DNA from: Azolla caroliniana
Taxonomy: Eukaryota; Polypodiophyta
Direction of reading: 5' to 3'
DNA length: 64,000 bases
Assembly (NCBI GenBank): GCA_043228905.1
Contig: JBHGNT010000007.1
Span: 9,238,001-9,302,000, forward strand
Under the pieces are notes generated by a model. The model was not told the origin of the DNA, made no database searches, and saw only the letters and a program-made list of their open reading frames with translations. The translations under genes were made by a program, and so were the position numbers. Numbering within the stretch: position 1 is the first letter of the stretch; each line of letters opens with the position of its first letter. Positions 22,201 through 31,795 of this stretch are shown one piece after another.

Positions 22201-22642
22201 TCATACTTTTGCACGAGCATCTTGGCTTGCTAAATGTGATCGAGCGGTTGCACCAATCCACTATTGGATTGTGCACCTCCAACCACGTTAGTCCTAAGAC
22301 GATCGGATGTCGAGGAGATGCGATGAGGTAAAAGGCGAGCTCCTCCTAGTGCGAGCCCGCCCGAAGCCCTAATGGGATTGTAGCTTGAGTAATTGCACCT
22401 GACGAGAGGACGCACCCGTCGATGGCTTCAACTGGAATGGGTTTTGAGAGGCCAACGACAGGTACGCCATGTGCTTGGGCAAACGCGACATCGATGAAGC
22501 AAGAAGATGCCCCAGAATCAAGTAAAGCAAGAGACTGAATGGAACTAGAGTTAAACAAAAGCCATACCTCCAATGTGAAATTGCTTGATGGTCCGGCAAT
22601 GGAACCAAGAGAATGTGGGCGACGGGAGATGTCCAGTTGCAT
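19244..22642 (-). pseudogene. gypsy-D pol: protease, RT, RNase H, integrase, chromodomain
   Basis: A single reading frame interrupted only by two TAG stops (22346-22348 and 20879-20881). Order: aspartic protease ALLDSGASSCFID; RT with SKVDLRGAYNLVRI, the GLTNAPTIFQ region and catalytic YLDDILIF (about 21520); RNase H QVETDASDFAIGAIL; integrase HHCC zinc finger (ending CEVCARSK); catalytic core with SMDLITDLP, VISDRGPQFVS and a conserved QTDGQTERVNQ; and a C-terminal chromodomain YLVLWRGYPMSEATWEP (about 19330-19260). Both stops sit where the family has glutamine (EELAFYL and VVTDHKNL contexts), so each fits one CAG-to-TAG change. Confidence 0.9.
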
Positions 22643-22647
22643 GGATC

Positions 22648-23663
22648 CTACTGCAACCGAACGATGTCGTTTTCCGGATGTTGGGGTCCATTAGCTCGAT
22701 GTATTTGTGGGCGAGTACTCCTAGGACAATGGCGAATGACATGACCGGAGGCGCCACAATACATGCACAAGCCATTAGCCCGCCGAAATTGTCGTTCAGC
22801 ATCAGTCAATGGCCAAAATCGGGCTTGATCAATTTCCATGGGGATAGGAGCATCTGCCAAAGTAGGCGAGTGTGAGGATGCCTGGGGTTGTATGACCGGG
22901 GCGTGGCGTGGAAGTGAATGAGGTGGAACCCAAGTCCGGCGCTCTTCTTGGCGAAATTCGAAAAGACGATTGTCACAATGGACTGCTTGTGAAATCGCTT
23001 GGGATAACGAGGTGGGCTCCGGAAAGTTTTAGAGAAGATTCTTGACATTGCTTCGAAGGCCGCACCAAAAGTGATCAGCTAAAGCTTGATCATCCCAATT
23101 GACGTCGCATGCTAGTTGTCGAAATTCTTAAGCATAGACCGAAGTTGCACGCGAACCTTGTTCGAGTGCATAAATCTTGTTAAGAGTTGTACGTCGTCGG
23201 TCCGTCTCTCCAAATGTGGCCTCTAACTCGGCAAGGAAGGCGGGAAAGTCCTCCAATAGAGGTGACGAGGTTTCTACCAATGGTGCAAACCAAGCTGGGC
23301 CGGACCGGAGAGAAGGGTGCCCACAAGGCCGACTTGTCGAAGACCATCTCCATAACATTGAGGTTGTAGCCGAATGATAAGTCGAACTTGGTTGATGAAC
23401 CCTCGGAAACGCGACCTCATTCCATCAAATTTTTCTGGGAGGCTAACCTTAGGCTCAAGAAACTGTGACGAAGCTAGGCTAGATGTTGGTAGAAGATTGG
23501 GTTCTAGGCTAGGTTGTTGTGGGAGACTAGGGTTCGGGGGTTGTGAGGATAGGGAGGTACCGACCTGAAGTTCTTGTAAAGAATTTCGAAGAACTTCATT
23601 TTCAAGCTGTAGTTGTCGTAAGGCTACCATTATTTGTCCTAACTCACTAGTTGAGGCGGACAT
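22648..23663 (-). pseudogene. gypsy-D gag
   Basis: The start at ATG 23663 gives MSASTSELGQIMVALRQLQ, followed by a coiled-coil-like Q/L-rich stretch, LEPKVSLPEKFDGMR and the retrotrans-gag core (FPAFLAELEATFGETDRR). Near 22735 comes a CCHC knuckle (CMYCGASGHVIRHC). There is one frameshift near 23310, an in-frame TAA at 23128-23130 and another TAA near 23030. Confidence 0.82.
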
Positions 23664-23699
23664 AGCTATGGCTTATGAGAGGGAGAGCTATGAGGATGG

Positions 23700-23977
23700 T
23701 GTCGAATACATGTGTATAATGGACGTATTCACACTATCCCTTTCGGCTATTTATGTAATTAGCATAAAGGGTAGTTGCCCTAAGTCGGTCACTATATATA
23801 GTGACCTTGTAACCTTTTTGTAAGGTTGGATGTTGTATTATTGCTTTGGGAAATAGAAAGTCGTTTTTTGTGTGTCTCTCTCTCTCTCTGTGCACTATCT
23901 CAGAAACTGTCATACGCAGGTATTCAGAAGAATCTAATGCTTCTTGATCTTCCGCATTGACGACCTCGTCTCCAACA
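23700..23977 (+). repeat. 5' LTR of copia-B
   Basis: TGTCGAATAC...TCTCCAACA. The promoter contains TATATATA at the centre of the perfect 20-bp palindrome GGTCACTATATATAGTGACC (23787-23806). A short hairpin (AACCTTTTTGTAAGGTT) follows, then a CT-rich tract. Confidence 0.95.
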
Positions 23978-23979
23978 TC

Positions 23980-23991
23980 TGGTATCAGAGC
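23980..23991 (+). other. Primer-binding site of copia-B
   Basis: TGGTATCAGAGC, complementary to the 3' end of plant initiator methionine tRNA. It lies two bases after the 5' LTR, as usual for copia elements. Confidence 0.9.
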
Positions 23992-24657
23992 ATTCGAGGT
24001 TCGGCCGTCATCACCGCCTGCACAGCATTCGGTTCTTCACTTCACCGCGGCCTACACAGTATTCGCGTCATTCGAAGAAAGAGAGAAGAAGAACAAAAAC
24101 CAGGTTTGCATCTCATTGCGTTAGATCATCTTTGCTTGGAGTAAGCCAGTAGGTTGTACTCTGTCCTCCGAGATCGTAACCGCTCGAGGTGAAATCCCCT
24201 TGTGCAACATTGACACGATCGTGCTCCACTCGGTTAAACGGCATCCGAAGAGGTCATCAATCGCCGCTCGTTGTAACCACTCGGTGCAGATCGGTCTCAA
24301 GACAACAACCCCAATTCGTGCTTCATCCGGCTGATCGACATTCGAAAGGATCAGTTGGATCCATCCCTCTCGTCGCTGCAGCCACCCGAAGCAGAATCGG
24401 TCCAGATAATCGGTTTTAATAATCGGTATTCGGCATATATATCCGAAGCGAACCGGACTCACTCCGACTCGGTAACATTCGGGAAGACCAGTCGGTTCTG
24501 TCCCTCCAGCTACCGAAGTCAACTCGAGCAAGTTCCGAAGCCGAACCTACTCGGGTTCAAATCCGACTAGAACGATATCGGGTGAGCCAACCGGCTGCAC
24601 TCCAACAAGGTTCGTAGTCGACTCCGAACCGAGCTTCGTCAACCGAAACCGAATTTG

Positions 24658-27600
24658 ATGGCATCAACATCCGGCTCGTCAGAAATGAGTCTACGAAAGT
24701 TCGATGGATCGAACTTCAACTTCTGGAAGGAACAAATGCAGGACTATCTCATAGTCAAGGGGCAAATCGATCCCATCGAAAATGAAGAACCTCCAGAAGG
24801 ATACAAACCGATTGAGTGGCAGAAGCTGGACAGAATCGTCCGCGCCACGATTCGGATGCACCTATCGGAATCGGTATATTTTACGGTGCAATCGTGTACG
24901 ACAGCATTCGAACTGTGGAAAACACTGTCGGACACTTACGAAAAGAAGGTCGCCGCAACGAAGATGTTTCTGATCCGGCGCCTCTACAACTTGCGGATGA
25001 AAGAATCCGATTCGGTTCAAGCACACCTCAATGAGTACGAAAGCATAAGCTCCCAAATCTCATCTCAGGGGACGGCAATCGAGGATGAACTCAGAGCAAT
25101 GATACTCATGAGTAGCCTTCCCTCATCATGGGAAACTTTCGTCACAACCGTGTGCAACGCGTCAACCACGGCTGTTAAATACTCCGAAGTCACGAGCGCA
25201 ATCCTGACCGAAGCAGCACGGAGAAAGTCTTTCGCCAAAGACTCAACAGACGACGCTTACGTAGTACAAGGTTCGACAGACCGATCGAACATACGAGGAA
25301 GAGATTTCTCACGACCGCCGAACAATCAGCGAAGACGGAGCCAGTCACGGGATAACCGAATCTGCAACTATTGCAAGAAACCCGGACACATCAAAGCCGA
25401 CTGCCGCGCACTCAAGAACAAGAACAACAAGAAGAGTGGCCGGCATGAGGAGATCAATTACGTCAGCTTCTCAGCTGATGTGCTACCAGACGACCCGAAT
25501 ATACTATCAATCGAAAATCCAGTCGGATCAGAAGTTTTACTCACGACTGAAGAATCGAGCACATGGCTCTTAGATTCGGGCGCGTCATTTCACGTGACTC
25601 CTCATCGATCCCAATTTCGGCAATATACGATCCGTCACTCCGACTCAGTTCGAGTCGGCAACTCGCAACACTGTGACATCATCGGAATCGGCACAGTAGA
25701 GCTCAACCTTGCAGGTGGCTCTACACTTGTACTCCACAATGTCCGACATGTACCCGAGCTCACAAGGCCATTGATCTCAGTCGGACAACTAGATGAAGAC
25801 GGCATTCGTGCCGGTTTTTCTTCGGGAGGGTGGACACTCCACAGGGGGAACCTCCTGCTTGCTAGAGGACCCAAGATACACTCCCTGTATCCGTTACATG
25901 TTACGCTCAGAGAGGGTAACCTGTTTTTGGTGGATATTCCTGTGTCATCACTATGGCACAGAAGATTAGGACACCTCAGCAAGGCCGGCATCACGCACCT
26001 ATCTAGAGCCGGATACATCCCCAAACTCTCCTTCTCGGACCATCAATTCTGCGAGCATTGCCAGTATGGCAAACAAGTAGCCGCATCACACCCGACATCA
26101 GCACCAAGAGAAACGAGACCTCTCGATTTGGTCCACTCGGACGTCTGCGGCCCAATGCCGCATCAGTCTCTTGGCGGTGCCTCCTACTTCGTCACTTTTA
26201 TTGACGATTCGACTCGAAAGGTGTGGGCTTATCCAATTCGCACCAAAGATCGGGTCTTCTCGATCTTCTCAGATTGGCTCGCTATGGTAGAAAATCAAAC
26301 CGGCCGAAAACTGAAGTGCTTTCGGACCGACAATGGGGGAGAGTTCAAATCCGAAGAATTCGTCAAATTCTGCCGACAACGCGGCATCAGACGTGAATTT
26401 ACGGCACCACACAGTCCGGAGCAAAACGGGATTGCCGAACGCATGAATCGGACAATCCAAGAACGGATAGTTTCCATGCTCCAACACTCCGGACTGTCGG
26501 ATGGCTTCTGGGCAGAGGCTCTACTCACGGCAGTACACATAATCAACATGTCGCCAAGTAGACCTCTAGGACTTCAAATTCCTCAGGAACTATGGATCGG
26601 CAGTAAGCCGAATTACGACAAGCTGAGGATCTTCGGATGCGAGGCGTACGCCCTTATTCCGAAAGATGATCGCCGAAAACTTGCACCTCGGTCCAGGAAA
26701 TGCATTTTCCTTGGATATGGATCAGACGGCGAAATGGGATACCGACTCTGGGACCCTGAACGCAGACAAATCGTTCGAAGTTCGGACGTTGTGTTCAACG
26801 AGTCGGCTATGAATCCATCAGTCGAAAAACCGATCGAAGTCCGAAGGGTAACATTTTCCGATGTACCGACCCTTCAAGAAGGCCCCGCTCTTAACACACG
26901 GTCAGCTTCACGGGTAGCTGCACCTTACACTACCGACTCGGACAACTCCGACTCGGCACAGCCGAATGACTCGCTTTCGGACCATCCGACCTCGATACCC
27001 GATGCGACCAGTCCAATCATACCTCGACGATCCGAGAGACTGTCGCAACCTCCGGAGAGGTATTCTCCTGGAATTTTCTTCACCGACGCCGGCGAACCGA
27101 CGTCTTACGAAGAAGCATCGACATCTGTCGATTCCGCCACCTGGCATCTGGCGATGGAGTCGGAAATGCACTCCATCCGGGCAAACAAGACTTGGGATCT
27201 GGTCGAATTACCTCGGAACCGACGTGCTCTTCCTTGCAAGTGGGTTTATCGACTAAAAGAGACGTCTGATTCGACCATCCCAAAGTACAAGGCCAGATTA
27301 GTTGCGAAGGGCTTCCGACAAGAATATGGCGTCGACTTCGACGAGATCTTTTCACCAGTGGTGAAAATGACAACCCTTCGTTTTCTACTCGGCGTAGTGG
27401 CAGCCGACAACTTGGAGCTGATTCAGCTAGATGTCAAAACAGCCTTCCTCCATGGTGATCTCGAGGAAGAAATTTATATGGAGCAGCCAAAAGGCTTCGT
27501 GGCACCTGGCCAAGAACATCTAGTCTGCCGACTCAGGAAGAGTCTATACGGCCTCAAACAGGCACCGCGACAATGGTACAAGAAGTTCGACGACTTCATC

Positions 27601-28671
27601 AGATCGATCGGCTTCTCAAAAAGCGATGAGGACCATTGTCTCTTCACCAACACAGCTCAAGATGGATCACCCATCTTCCTCATCATTTACGTGGACGACA
27701 TGCTAATTTCTGGACGCCACGCGGGCGAACTTGCCGATCTCGTTCGGCAACTGCGGTTGAAGTTTGCAATGAAGGACCTCGGTCCGGCACGACACATACT
27801 CGGCATGAAGATTAGTCGGCATCGCGATAAACGACATCTTTTTTTGTCTCAGACCGACTATATCCGACGTGTCTTAGAACGCTTCAACATGCAATCAGCC
27901 AAATCTGCATCAACCCCGCTCCCCATGAATCTTCGGCTCTCTCAGCGAGACTGCCCGACATCCGGTCCGGAGGGGGAAGATATGAAGTCGGTACCGTATG
28001 CACCGGCAGTCGGCTCCCTTATGTACCTGATGGTCGCGACACGGCCTGATATTTCTCATGCCGTAGGAGTCGTTAGCAGATTTATGCACAACCCTGGCCG
28101 ATCGCATTGGAACGCAGTCAAGCATGTGTTCAGATATCTGGCTGGCACAAAAGACCATGGCATTCTTTTCGGTCCGAACCGAACCTCAGGCGTAGTCGGT
28201 TACACCGACTCGGATTTCGTCGGCTGTATAGACAGTCGGAAATCAACAACCGGATACTGCTTCAAATTCGGCAATGGAGCAATCTCGTGGAAGTCGAAAC
28301 TTCAGGAGTGCACAGCGACCTCAACGACCGAAGCAGAATATGTAGCTGCGTCCGACGCAGCAAAAGAAGCTTTGTGGCTCGGTCGGCTGGCGCACACGTT
28401 TCGACAAGTCGACCATGACTCGGCTCCAGTTGTCTACAGCGACAGTCAAGGTGCTGTTGCCTTGTCGAAAAATCCGGTTCACCACAACGCCTCCAAACAT
28501 ATCGACGTTCGATATCACTTCGTTCGGGACTGCGTCATTTCAGGGAAAATCGGTCTAGAGAAAATATCCACAACCGACAATGTCGCAGATGGAATGACCA
28601 AGTGTCTTTCGGCAGACCGTTTTCGGTCTCTTCGGCATCAGATGGGCGTAACGACAAACCAGTCCGGTTAG
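24658..28671 (+). CDS. copia-B gag-pol polyprotein
   Basis: One uninterrupted frame of 1337 codons from ATG 24658. Gag occupies roughly residues 1-230, with SLRKFDGSNFNFWKEQM near the start. A CCHC knuckle follows (C236-x2-C239-x4-H244-x4-C249), then protease D306-S-G. GAG-pre-integrase has LWHRRLGHLSKAG and CEHCQYGK. Integrase shows D495, D558 and E594 (D-x35-E between the last two). RT contains QLDVKTAFLHGDLEEEIYM and YVDD (D1013, D1014). RNase H has YTDSDFVG and TTEAEYVA and ends with HIDVRYHFVRD and VADGMTKCL. All catalytic motifs are present. Gene order protease-integrase-RT-RNase H defines Ty1/copia. No C-terminal extension of the copia-A type is present. Confidence 0.96.
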   Translation: MASTSGSSEMSLRKFDGSNFNFWKEQMQDYLIVKGQIDPIENEEPPEGYKPIEWQKLDRIVRATIRMHLSESVYFTVQSCTTAFELWKTLSDTYEKKVAATKMFLIRRLYNLRMKESDSVQAHLNEYESISSQISSQGTAIEDELRAMILMSSLPSSWETFVTTVCNASTTAVKYSEVTSAILTEAARRKSFAKDSTDDAYVVQGSTDRSNIRGRDFSRPPNNQRRRSQSRDNRICNYCKKPGHIKADCRALKNKNNKKSGRHEEINYVSFSADVLPDDPNILSIENPVGSEVLLTTEESSTWLLDSGASFHVTPHRSQFRQYTIRHSDSVRVGNSQHCDIIGIGTVELNLAGGSTLVLHNVRHVPELTRPLISVGQLDEDGIRAGFSSGGWTLHRGNLLLARGPKIHSLYPLHVTLREGNLFLVDIPVSSLWHRRLGHLSKAGITHLSRAGYIPKLSFSDHQFCEHCQYGKQVAASHPTSAPRETRPLDLVHSDVCGPMPHQSLGGASYFVTFIDDSTRKVWAYPIRTKDRVFSIFSDWLAMVENQTGRKLKCFRTDNGGEFKSEEFVKFCRQRGIRREFTAPHSPEQNGIAERMNRTIQERIVSMLQHSGLSDGFWAEALLTAVHIINMSPSRPLGLQIPQELWIGSKPNYDKLRIFGCEAYALIPKDDRRKLAPRSRKCIFLGYGSDGEMGYRLWDPERRQIVRSSDVVFNESAMNPSVEKPIEVRRVTFSDVPTLQEGPALNTRSASRVAAPYTTDSDNSDSAQPNDSLSDHPTSIPDATSPIIPRRSERLSQPPERYSPGIFFTDAGEPTSYEEASTSVDSATWHLAMESEMHSIRANKTWDLVELPRNRRALPCKWVYRLKETSDSTIPKYKARLVAKGFRQEYGVDFDEIFSPVVKMTTLRFLLGVVAADNLELIQLDVKTAFLHGDLEEEIYMEQPKGFVAPGQEHLVCRLRKSLYGLKQAPRQWYKKFDDFIRSIGFSKSDEDHCLFTNTAQDGSPIFLIIYVDDMLISGRHAGELADLVRQLRLKFAMKDLGPARHILGMKISRHRDKRHLFLSQTDYIRRVLERFNMQSAKSASTPLPMNLRLSQRDCPTSGPEGEDMKSVPYAPAVGSLMYLMVATRPDISHAVGVVSRFMHNPGRSHWNAVKHVFRYLAGTKDHGILFGPNRTSGVVGYTDSDFVGCIDSRKSTTGYCFKFGNGAISWKSKLQECTATSTTEAEYVAASDAAKEALWLGRLAHTFRQVDHDSAPVVYSDSQGAVALSKNPVHHNASKHIDVRYHFVRDCVISGKIGLEKISTTDNVADGMTKCLSADRFRSLRHQMGVTTNQSG

Positions 28672-28864
28672 AGCCGGACACAGAGCAGGATGGTTCCCGA
28701 CATCCGACATCAGTTCCTTAATGATCGGCTTCAACTGTTCCGACCCGACCAGTTCGGTCTTCTGCCTTCGGACCCTGCCGACTCGAACAAAGCTGATATG
28801 TCCGAGAACCTAAGTCTATACCTGTAATCTTAGATAACCCATGTATACGCCCATTACGGGGGAG

Positions 28865-29142
28865 TGTCGAATACATGTGTATAATGGACGTATTCACACT
28901 ATCCCTTTCTGCTATTTATGTAATTAGCATAAAGGGTAGTTGCCCTAAGTCGATCACTATATATAGTGACCTTGTAACCTTTTTGTAAGGTTGGATGTTG
29001 TATTATTGCTTTGGGAAATAGAAAGTCGTTGTTTGTGTGTCTCTCTCTCTCTCTGTGCACTATCTCAGAAACTGTCATACGCAGGTATTCAGAAGAATCT
29101 AATGCTTCTTGATCTTCCGCATTGACGACCTCGTCTCCAACA
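28865..29142 (+). repeat. 3' LTR of copia-B
   Basis: Same length as the 5' LTR with three substitutions. One of them (28953, A for G) breaks the outer pair of the TATA palindrome. Confidence 0.95.
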
Positions 29143-29161
29143 GATGGGAAGGTGAACAAAC

Positions 29162-29400
29162 TGTCACAGATCATAAGCTCAAGAGACAAGCAAGAAGATA
29201 ACCAAATGGACAAGAAAGAAGATAGTATTAAAGGAAAGACTCCATAACTGGTGTTGTTCACCTTGAATTCCTTCAAGGTGAACTCCTCTATTTATACTAC
29301 ATGGCATGCATACTTGTTGCACGCATGTGTACCTACATGCATGTGCCAAATGTAAATACTACAAGGGAGCAACTATGCACATGATGCTAGCAAAATAATA
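29162..29400 (-). repeat. 5' LTR of gypsy-D, truncated
   Basis: TGTCACAGATC... nearly identical to 18842-19081, then stops abruptly after GCAAAATAATA at 29400. The remaining part of the LTR, through CTTGACA, is missing, and copia-A gag sequence begins at 29401. Confidence 0.85.
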
Positions 29401-29529
29401 AGGGAATCTTGATAGCTGGATGTTGTACACGGAGGCGGAAAGGCCCCGTGGGCGTGGTGGACGAGGCGGGTCAGCTCGCAATGGTGGCGGTCGGCAAGAG
29501 GACAGAAGATTGAATCAGATATTGATCTC

Positions 29530-31795
29530 TGGCACAAGCGGATTGGCCACGTCAATTACTAGAGGCTTCAAGACTTGCAAACGAAACAAGTTGTTTTCGG
29601 TTTGCCAAAGTTTAGTGGCCAGAAGGCCCAAGTATGTGAAGCCTGCCAACTCGGGAATCAAAACCGGCTTCCATTCCGCACCGAACGAAACCGAAAATGT
29701 AACAAGCTCAATCTAATCGATTCGGATGTATGGGGACTGACACCAAACGTGAGTCTTGGCGGGAGTCGATATTTCGTCTCCTTCATCGACGACTACAGCC
29801 GGCACACATGGATCTACCTCATTGAGCGGAAGAGCGAAGTCTTCGAGTGTTTCCGAAACTTGCAGAGCCTGGTTGAACGGGAAACAGAGAGGAAGATCAA
29901 GTGCCTGCGGTCGGATGGCGGAAAAGAATATTTTTCCGGTCAATTCAATAGTTATCTACAGCAAAAAGGAATTTGGAGAGAGTTCAGTTGCAGATACACA
30001 CCGGAGCAAAATGGTGTGGCCGAGAGGAGGAACAGGATGCTTATCGACGCGGCAAGGGCCATGCTAGAGGAGAAGAGCATGCCCCATTTCTACTGGGCTG
30101 AGGCGGTCCGGACGGCCGTCTACATCCAAAACCGGATCGGTGACAAGGTGTCAGCACATGAGCTGTATTTCGAGCGCAAGCCGAATTTGAGACACCTTCG
30201 GATATTCGGTAGCATTGTATATGTGCATGTGCCAGATGAGAAGCGGAGGAAGTTGGATGCAAAGTCGGAGAAATGCATCCTGGTCAGTTATTCGCGTGAG
30301 CAAAAGGGGTACAAGTGTTATAACCCCAAACGAAGCAGGTCCGAGTAAACCGAGATGTCGAGTTCGATGAATCAGCATCATGGTACTCCTTACCGGCTCC
30401 GACATCTGACCCCGACCCGATACCGGAGGATGAGGCTAGTGAGCCTGAACCGGTCCAACTAGAAGACGAAGGGTTCGAGACTCTAGATGAGAGTCCGGAA
30501 TCATTTCGATTGAGTGAACCGAATGAGCGGCTGAGTCAGGATGACCAGTCGGATGAGGAACCGGCGAGTAGTGGAGACTCTGACGTGCTCTCCCCACGCA
30601 AGGAACCGAGGAGACGGTTCACGCGCAAAGAGAAAGGGAAGAAGAAAATGCTGGAATACAAAACCGGCAACGTTGAGTCGGATCGGAGTGAATCCGACTC
30701 CGGAAAGGGTGAAGGTGGATCTTCGGGAACGAAGTCTGAACCGGCCAAGAAGAGCCCCAAACCGGGTAACGATAAGTTACGCCGGTCTTCCCGCCAGAAG
30801 AACCCCGTAAAGTGGTACGAGTACAATGAATACATGGCGCATCACTATGCATACATGACCAAGGTGGCGGAAGTGCGTGAGCCGGAGAGCTACGTAGAAG
30901 CGGCAAAGGACACAAATTGGCGTGCCGCTATGGAGGAAGAAATGCGGGCACTCGATGCCAACGACACATGGGACCTAGTTGACCCTCCCCGACACAGTAA
31001 ACCGATCGGATGTAAGTGGGTGTACAAGGTAAAGTACAATGCCGACAGTTCGGTTAACCGGTACAAGGCCCGGTTAGTGGCAAAGGGATACGCGCAAACC
31101 ACGGAATCGACTACGATGAGACCTTCGCTCTAGTAGCAAAGATGACGACGGTTTGTGTGGTGTTGGCAGTTGTTGTGGCAAGGGAGTGGCATCTTCACCA
31201 GATGGACGTGAAGAATGCATTCCTTCAAGGAAATCTTGAAGAAGAGGTCTTTATGACCCAACCCCCCGGTTTCCAGTCGGCGGTATGCCAGCTGAAGAAG
31301 TCACTTTATGGCCTAAACCAAGCCCCCCGAGCTTGGAATGCGAAGATCACGCACCGGTTGCGTAAGATGGGGTTTGCGGCCTCCAAGTCCGACTCTTCGT
31401 TGTTCATCCGGCAAGGTTCATACAGTCCGGTTTGCATCTTGTTGTATGTTGATGATCTTGTCATCACCGGATCCGGACTCAATGAAATCAACCGAGTCAA
31501 GTCCCAGCTGTCGGACGCATTTGAGATGAAGGACCTGGGGGACCTTCACTATTTCCTTGGGATCGAGGTGATCCGAACTCCCGACGGCATATTGCTCTCA
31601 TAAAGACACTATGTGTTGAATATGTTGTACAAGTTCGGCATGACGGAATGCCGATCGATCTCCACACCCCTGGACAGGAATCAGAAGCTCCATCCCAACT
31701 CCGGACCGGCATGGGATGAGAAGCGGTTCTGACAAATCGCCGAAAGCCTTATATATTTGACAATCACCTGACCCGACATTAGTTATCTGGTTGGG
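29530..31795 (+). pseudogene. copia-A integrase and reverse transcriptase
   Basis: Integrase has NLIDSDVWGLTPNVSLGG, FIDDYSRHTWIYL, CLRSDGGKEYFS and YTPEQNGVAERRNR. RT has [57 protein letters not shown] and catalytic LLYVDDLVITG (about 31450). Breaks: TAG at 29560-29562, one-base losses near 30325 and 31100, TAA at 31601-31603, TGA at 31730-31732 and TGA at 31769-31771. In family context the four stops replace Q, Q, R and R. The protease is missing, so no functional polyprotein is possible. Confidence 0.85.

Larger units (their letters stand above)
23700..29142 (+). mobile_element. copia-B: intact, young Ty1/copia retrotransposon
   Basis: A complete 5443-bp element with 278-bp LTRs (23700-23977 and 28865-29142), primer-binding site, polypurine tract (ACGGGGGAG, about 28856-28864) and one full-length polyprotein frame. 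It is flanked by the perfect 5-bp duplication GATGG (23695-23699 and 29143-29147) and sits in the leader of gypsy-D. I count three LTR differences in 278 positions (23745/28910, 23788/28953, 23866/29031), about 1%. It has all the parts of an autonomous element; expression cannot be judged. Confidence 0.95.
18842..29400 (-). mobile_element. gypsy-D: Ty3/gypsy chromovirus, interrupted by copia-B
   Basis: A minus-strand element with 3' LTR 18842-19175, pol, gag up to 23663, leader, and a partial 5' LTR (29162-29400). It is interrupted by copia-B (23700-29142), which duplicated GATGG. A chromodomain at the integrase C-terminus places it among plant chromoviruses. The 5' LTR lacks its last roughly 93 bp, so gypsy-D's own target duplication cannot be tested. 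Stops and frameshifts show it is inactive. Confidence 0.88.
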
